Assembly: GCA_029935325.1 (NCBI GenBank)
Contig: JAOZKO010000028.1
Location: 1 to 11,207, forward strand
Origin: Bacteroidales bacterium
GTDB lineage: Bacteria; Bacteroidota; Bacteroidia; Bacteroidales; UBA1556
DNA: 11,207 bases
Reading direction: 5' to 3'
Shown: piece after piece, positions 8,319-11,207 of the stretch
Layout of the letters: each line of letters starts with the position of its first letter
How positions within the stretch are numbered: the first letter of the stretch is position 1
Translations under genes and position numbers: made by a program
The notes under the pieces: model-generated
What the model was told of the DNA's origin: nothing
The model's database searches: none
What the model saw: the letters and a program-made list of their open reading frames with translations, nothing else

Positions 8319-9605
8319 TTATAAATAGTCTATTAGTTTTTCCAAGGCAATTCCGCGAGATCCCTTTACTAAAATTAAAGCTCCTTTTATAGGGTTATTC
8401 CTCAAGAAAATTACTGCTTCATCAGTATTTTCAAATGCATTAAAACCCTCGCTTTTAGCTGCCTTCTGCATTTCGGGTCCCACTAGTATTATATTCGATT
8501 TCGAATAGGATTTAAGCTGTAATAGAATCTTTTTATGCTCCATTTCGCTTTCAGCTCCTAACTCCAACATATCACCAAGTATTAGCCACTTATTATCTGA
8601 TTCAATGGCATTCAAACTATTAATTGCAACCTCCATACTACTTGGATTTGCATTATATGCATCGAGTATTAACTCGTTATTATTTGTCTTTTGCCATTGC
8701 GAGCGTTTGTTATTGGGTTGGTAATTTATTAAAGCCTCAGTGATTTGCTTTTTATCCATTTGAAAATAATCACCAATACTAATGGCTGCCATTATATTAT
8801 CGAAATTATAAGTTCCTACCAATTGCGATACTATTTTATTGTCTTGCCATTGTACTGTTGCAAAAGCACTGTCTAAAATCATCTCTCCTTTGGTGGTAGC
8901 ATTGGTATTTTCCCCATAAGTGATTCTATCAAGACCTTCTGACAACTTTATCAAAAGCTCATTATCAGCACTTACAAATACTTTTCCTGAATTGTTTTCT
9001 ATATATTTATATAGTTCGCTTTTTGCTTTTATCACTCCTTCGAGGCTTCCAAACCCCTCTAAATGTGCTCTGCCAATGGAAGTAATTAATCCATAATTGG
9101 GTCCAGCAATTTTACAAAGTTCAGCAATTTCACCAATATGGTTTGCACCCATTTCAATAATTGCAATCTCAGCATCATTAGGAATTGATAAAATTGTAAG
9201 AGGAACACCAATATGATTATTGAAATTCCCTTGTGTGGCATGCGTTTTAAAGTGCTTTGAAAGAACGGCATTAACCAATTCTTTGGTCGTGGTTTTGCCA
9301 TTAGTTCCTGTAATTCCAATAAATGGGATATCGAATTGCCGACGATGAAAAGCAGCAAGCAACTGTAAGTATTCTAGAGCATCAGTAACAAGAATGGTTC
9401 TATCATCAATATAATACTCCTCTTCATCAATAATAACATATAGTGCTCCGTTTTCCAATGCTTTATCAGCAAATTTATTGGCGTTAAAATTTTCACCCTT
9501 AAGGCAGAAAAACATTTCTCCATATTGAATCTTGCGCGTATCGGTAGAGATTCCCGTGGAACTTAAAAAATATCTGTGAAGCTTTGCTATGCTTATATAA
9601 TCCAT
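8319..9605 (-). CDS. murF: UDP-N-acetylmuramoyl-tripeptide--D-alanyl-D-alanine ligase
   Basis: Mur ligase that uses ATP to join D-Ala-D-Ala to UDP-MurNAc-tripeptide, completing the cytoplasmic pentapeptide precursor. With the start at 9605 (MDYISIAKLH) the protein has 428 residues, normal for MurF. Domain order: N-terminal UDP-binding domain (1-90, STDTRKIQYGEMFFCLKG), central ATPase domain with P-loop GITGTNGKTTTKE (97-109), GNFNNHIGVPLT (126-137), IIEMGANHIGEI (149-160), SIGRAHLEGFGSLEG (176-190), the KAKSE segment that should hold the carbamylated lysine (193-197), and the C-terminal domain with DAYNANPSSM (315-324) and LGDMLELG (343-350). The frame stays open upstream to an ATG at 9737, but those 44 extra residues have no resemblance to MurF, so I chose the internal ATG. 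First gene of the likely murF-anmK-HD operon, which reads away from frr. Confidence 0.93.
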   Translation of the reverse strand: MDYISIAKLHRYFLSSTGISTDTRKIQYGEMFFCLKGENFNANKFADKALENGALYVIIDEEEYYIDDRTILVTDALEYLQLLAAFHRRQFDIPFIGITGTNGKTTTKELVNAVLSKHFKTHATQGNFNNHIGVPLTILSIPNDAEIAIIEMGANHIGEIAELCKIAGPNYGLITSIGRAHLEGFGSLEGVIKAKSELYKYIENNSGKVFVSADNELLIKLSEGLDRITYGENTNATTKGEMILDSAFATVQWQDNKIVSQLVGTYNFDNIMAAISIGDYFQMDKKQITEALINYQPNNKRSQWQKTNNNELILDAYNANPSSMEVAINSLNAIESDNKWLILGDMLELGAESEMEHKKILLQLKSYSKSNIILVGPEMQKAAKSEGFNAFENTDEAVIFLRNNPIKGALILVKGSRGIALEKLIDYL

Positions 9606-9671
9606 ATTAATGTAATTTGGGTAAAAATATGGATAAGATTGCCTTTGGTTTGATTGTTTCAAATTAATATT

Positions 9672-9687
9672 TAACAATCTATTGTTA
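9672..9687. repeat. Short perfect dyad upstream of murF
   Basis: TAACAAT (9672-9678) and ATTGTTA (9681-9687) form a perfect 7-bp inverted repeat with a 2-base spacer, 66-82 bases before the chosen murF start. It lies in the murF leader or promoter region and could be an operator half-site pair or a small hairpin. The base composition is AT-rich, so chance is a real possibility. Confidence 0.35.
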
Positions 9688-9782
9688 GAAGAAAGGATTA
9701 AGTATAACTCCATAAAACAGTGCTTTAAGGCGCTCATTTATTAATTTAAGGAGTACTAATTTTTGGCTGATTGTAGATATTA

Positions 9783-9817
9783 GAAATTTACAATTTGAAT
9801 ATTTCGATTTGTTCAAA
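9783..9817 (-). promoter_or_regulatory. Possible divergent promoter for murF
   Basis: On the minus strand TTTG (9817-9814) is followed after 23 bases by TAAATTTC (9790-9783), one mismatch from the Bacteroidota -7 consensus TAnnTTTG. If used, transcription would start near 9776 and leave a leader of about 170 bases before the chosen murF start, which is long; it would also allow the upstream ATG at 9737 to be reached. The element is the mirror image of the frr -7 element. Tentative. Confidence 0.3.
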
Positions 9818-9832
9818 ATAAATTGTAAATTT
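9784..9832. repeat. Perfect 13-bp inverted repeat between murF and frr
   Basis: The left arm AAATTTACAATTT (9784-9796) and right arm AAATTGTAAATTT (9820-9832) are exact reverse complements separated by 23 bases. A second pair lies inside: TTTGAA (9794-9799) and TTCAAA (9812-9817). The right arm overlaps the frr -7 element, and the left arm carries its mirrored near-copy on the other strand. The position upstream of the expected frr transcription start argues for a DNA-level role (operator or paired promoters) rather than an RNA hairpin in the frr leader. Confidence 0.6.
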
Positions 9833-9833
9833 G
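9802..9833 (+). promoter_or_regulatory. Candidate Bacteroidota-type promoter for frr
   Basis: TAAATTTG at 9826-9833 matches the TAnnTTTG -7 consensus exactly and ends 29 bases before the frr ATG, giving a short leader of about 20-25 bases. The -33 element is less clear: TTTC at 9802-9805 gives a 20-base spacer with one mismatch to TTTG, whereas an exact TTTG at 9808-9811 would leave only 14 bases. Confidence 0.55.
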
Positions 9834-9862
9834 CTCACCAATAATTATTAAAATTTACTCTT

Positions 9863-10426
9863 ATGACTGAAGAAGCTGAAATGTGTTTAGAAATGGCCGA
9901 AGAAAGTATGGTGGCTAGTATTAATCATTTAGAAAAAGAATTACATAAGATTAGAGCCGGAAAAGCAAATCCTGCAATTCTTGATGGAATTACAATTGAT
10001 AATTATGGTAGTTCAATGCCTTTGAATCAGGTTGCTAGTATAAATACTCCTGATCCGCGCACATTGGTTATTCAGCCTTGGGATAAGTCGAATATGGCTT
10101 TAATTGAAAAGGAAATTATTAATTCCAATATTGGGCTAAACCCACAAAATGATGGTACGCTTATTCGTCTTAATATTCCTGTGCTAACCGAGGAACGCCG
10201 CTTTGAATTAGTGAAAAAAGCTAAAAATGAGTCTGAAGAAGCAAAAGTAGGGGTGAGAAATGCAAGAAAAAATGCAAATCAAGAGGCTCAACAGCTTGAA
10301 AAAGATGGACTAAGTGAGGATGAGACGAAAAGATTGATAGATAATATTCAAGATCTTACTGATAAGTATAGTAAGTCTATTGAGGAAAAATGTCAGGAAA
10401 AAGAAAGGGATATTATTACGGTTTAA
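9863..10426 (+). CDS. frr: Ribosome recycling factor
   Basis: A 187-residue protein, the normal RRF length. After termination RRF works with EF-G to split the post-termination ribosome so it can be reused; it is essential in most bacteria. Signatures: LHKIRAGKANPAILDGITIDNYGS (about 27-50, broken here only for naming), PLNQVASINTPDPRTLVIQPWD (53-74), the domain-closing LNIPVLTEERRFELVKKAK (103-121) and the highly conserved VRNARKNANQEAQ segment (about 131-143) of helix III that carries the functional arginines. Residues about 1-30 and 105-187 form the three-helix bundle; 31-104 form the beta/alpha/beta domain. The start ATG has an A/T-rich leader without Shine-Dalgarno. pyrH, a frequent neighbour of frr, is not immediately upstream; the gene is instead divergent from murF and appears to be transcribed alone. 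Confidence 0.97.
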   Translation: MTEEAEMCLEMAEESMVASINHLEKELHKIRAGKANPAILDGITIDNYGSSMPLNQVASINTPDPRTLVIQPWDKSNMALIEKEIINSNIGLNPQNDGTLIRLNIPVLTEERRFELVKKAKNESEEAKVGVRNARKNANQEAQQLEKDGLSEDETKRLIDNIQDLTDKYSKSIEEKCQEKERDIITV

Positions 10427-10435
10427 ATAAACCAT

Positions 10436-10473
10436 AGTCATACAATTTGGTCTTTAAGTCACCGTATGACTTA
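10436..10473. terminator. Overlapping hairpins in the convergent gap between frr and the radical SAM gene
   Basis: AGTCATAC (10436-10443) is the exact reverse complement of GTATGACT (10464-10471), an 8-bp stem with a 20-base loop. A competing tighter hairpin uses TAAGTCA (10455-10461) and TGACTTA (10467-10473) with a 5-base loop. Both lie just beyond the frr stop and in the convergent gap, so a terminator role is likely, but neither side has a strong T-tract. A further small palindrome (GGTTTA-AA-TAAACC, 10420-10433) overlaps the frr stop codon. Confidence 0.4.
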
Positions 10474-10520
10474 CTTCAGTTCTCAAAAATGGACGAAGGA
10501 TTGACAACTTCAATATTATT

Positions 10521-11207
10521 TTACAAACCTTCAGTACAATTTCTACAAATTTCTATTTGACTTCTATCTTTTAGTATTTGCTGTAGGAAGGCTCGATACT
10601 CTGTGTTTTTTTGAATTGATTTATAATCAGTATCATTAATATTTCCAAACCTATGTTCTGCATCTTTATCGAAGCAACAAGGCACAAGTCCACCATCCCA
10701 AGTAATAACATTTCCCGACCACGACCTATAGCAGTGATTAGGCAATTTGCTTTTAATTCTAAATTTCCCATTTTCATACTCCTTATATCGAGAGTATTTT
10801 ATTAGACCAGGCATTAGCTCATTTCCTTTTTCGAATTCATATAACTGAGCAGTTTTTAAGCTCAATTTATCAACATCTAACTGTTTTGCTAGCTTCTTGA
10901 TATCATCAATTTGATGCTCATTATGTTTGAATACAATAAACTGCAATTCAATAAAAGGCGTTCTTGAGTTCATTTCCTTTTTAATACTCACCATGTTTTT
11001 GATATTTGTGAGCACCTTTTCAAAATCACCTCCACGCCTGTATTTTATATAAGTTTCTTGCTTTGTTCCATCAAGGGATATTATTAGTCTATCTAAACCT
11101 GAATCAATAATTTCACGAGCTTTATCTGAACTAAGATAATGTGCATTAGTAGATGTTCCTACCATTATTTTCTTAGCCTTAAGTAATTTTACAAAATGGA
11201 TAAATTG
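10521..11207 (-). CDS. Radical SAM/SPASM domain protein, 5' partial
   Basis: The frame is open to the window edge: 14 codons precede the ATG at 11165 and read naturally into it (FVKLLKAKKIMVGTSTNAHYL), as in the core of radical SAM barrels, so the true start and the N-terminal CxxxCxxC cluster-binding motif are outside the window. What is seen is the second half of the TIM-barrel (TSTNAHYL, then GLDRLIISLDGTKQETYIKYR, where the SLDG motif is typical) and a C-terminal SPASM-type cysteine set: Cys in NHCYRSW (about 10730), WDGGLVPCCFDKD (about 10660-10705), and ICRNC close to the end (10536-10550). SPASM cysteines bind auxiliary [4Fe-4S] clusters. Members modify peptides, act as anaerobic sulfatase-maturases, or occur in surface-polysaccharide loci. 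No peptide substrate gene is visible here, so the reaction is unknown. The gene converges on frr with a 94-base gap. Confidence 0.85.
   Translation of the reverse strand, partial: QFIHFVKLLKAKKIMVGTSTNAHYLSSDKAREIIDSGLDRLIISLDGTKQETYIKYRRGGDFEKVLTNIKNMVSIKKEMNSRTPFIELQFIVFKHNEHQIDDIKKLAKQLDVDKLSLKTAQLYEFEKGNELMPGLIKYSRYKEYENGKFRIKSKLPNHCYRSWSGNVITWDGGLVPCCFDKDAEHRFGNINDTDYKSIQKNTEYRAFLQQILKDRSQIEICRNCTEGL

Noticed and set aside
9086..9358. 90-codon open frame on the minus strand overlapping murF in another frame
   Set aside because: It covers the murF P-loop and conserved ATPase motifs, which are clearly the real coding frame.
10571..10777. 68-codon open frame on the minus strand
   Set aside because: It overlaps the SPASM cysteine region of the radical SAM gene in another frame; the conserved cysteines show which frame is real.
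11163..11165. ATG as the start of the radical SAM gene
   Set aside because: The frame continues to the window edge with barrel-like sequence, and a start here would remove half of the catalytic barrel.

Overview
The window looks like a chromosomal segment from an AT-rich member of the Bacteroidota. Evidence is independent of any search: two adjacent genes end in the two classic type IX secretion system (T9SS) C-terminal signals (type A and type B), start codons are preceded by A/T-rich leaders without Shine-Dalgarno sequences, and a TAnnTTTG-type -7 promoter element sits just before frr. I cannot name the genus.

Layout. Bases 1-4389 hold the 3' part of a very large secreted multidomain protein (beta-helix, CARDB-like modules, jelly-roll-like modules, type A sorting tail), closed by a good hairpin terminator at about 4413-4452. 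Bases 4534-6570 encode a second secreted protein, complete, with a signal peptide, a jelly-roll-like domain, four tandem Ig/PKD-like repeats and a type B (gliding-motility-type) C-terminal domain. Only 13 bp later, converging on it, lies the end of a minus-strand cluster that reads murF -> anmK -> HD phosphohydrolase (9605 down to 6584). A divergent intergenic region of 257 bp separates murF from frr (9863-10426, plus strand). The last gene (10521-11207, minus strand, 5' end outside the window) is a radical SAM/SPASM protein converging on frr.

How the genes relate. MurF adds D-Ala-D-Ala to the UDP-MurNAc-tripeptide, the last cytoplasmic step before lipid-linked assembly. AnmK phosphorylates anhydroMurNAc recovered from turned-over wall. 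Their abutting stop and start codons (TAA-ATG) suggest that peptidoglycan synthesis and recycling are expressed together, with an HD-domain hydrolase of uncertain substrate as third member. frr (ribosome recycling factor) stands alone and is divergent. The two T9SS cargo proteins are probably exported to the cell surface or medium; their modules suggest adhesion or matrix roles, but no enzymatic domain is visible in the part seen.

I do not see a convincing undescribed multi-gene system here. The most unusual non-coding signal is a perfect 13-bp inverted repeat (9784-9796 / 9820-9832) between murF and frr whose two arms carry mirrored -7-like elements, so it may be a symmetric divergent promoter or operator. 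No tRNA, rRNA, CRISPR array, insertion sequence or attachment site was recognised, and no gene-free stretch exceeds 300 bases.
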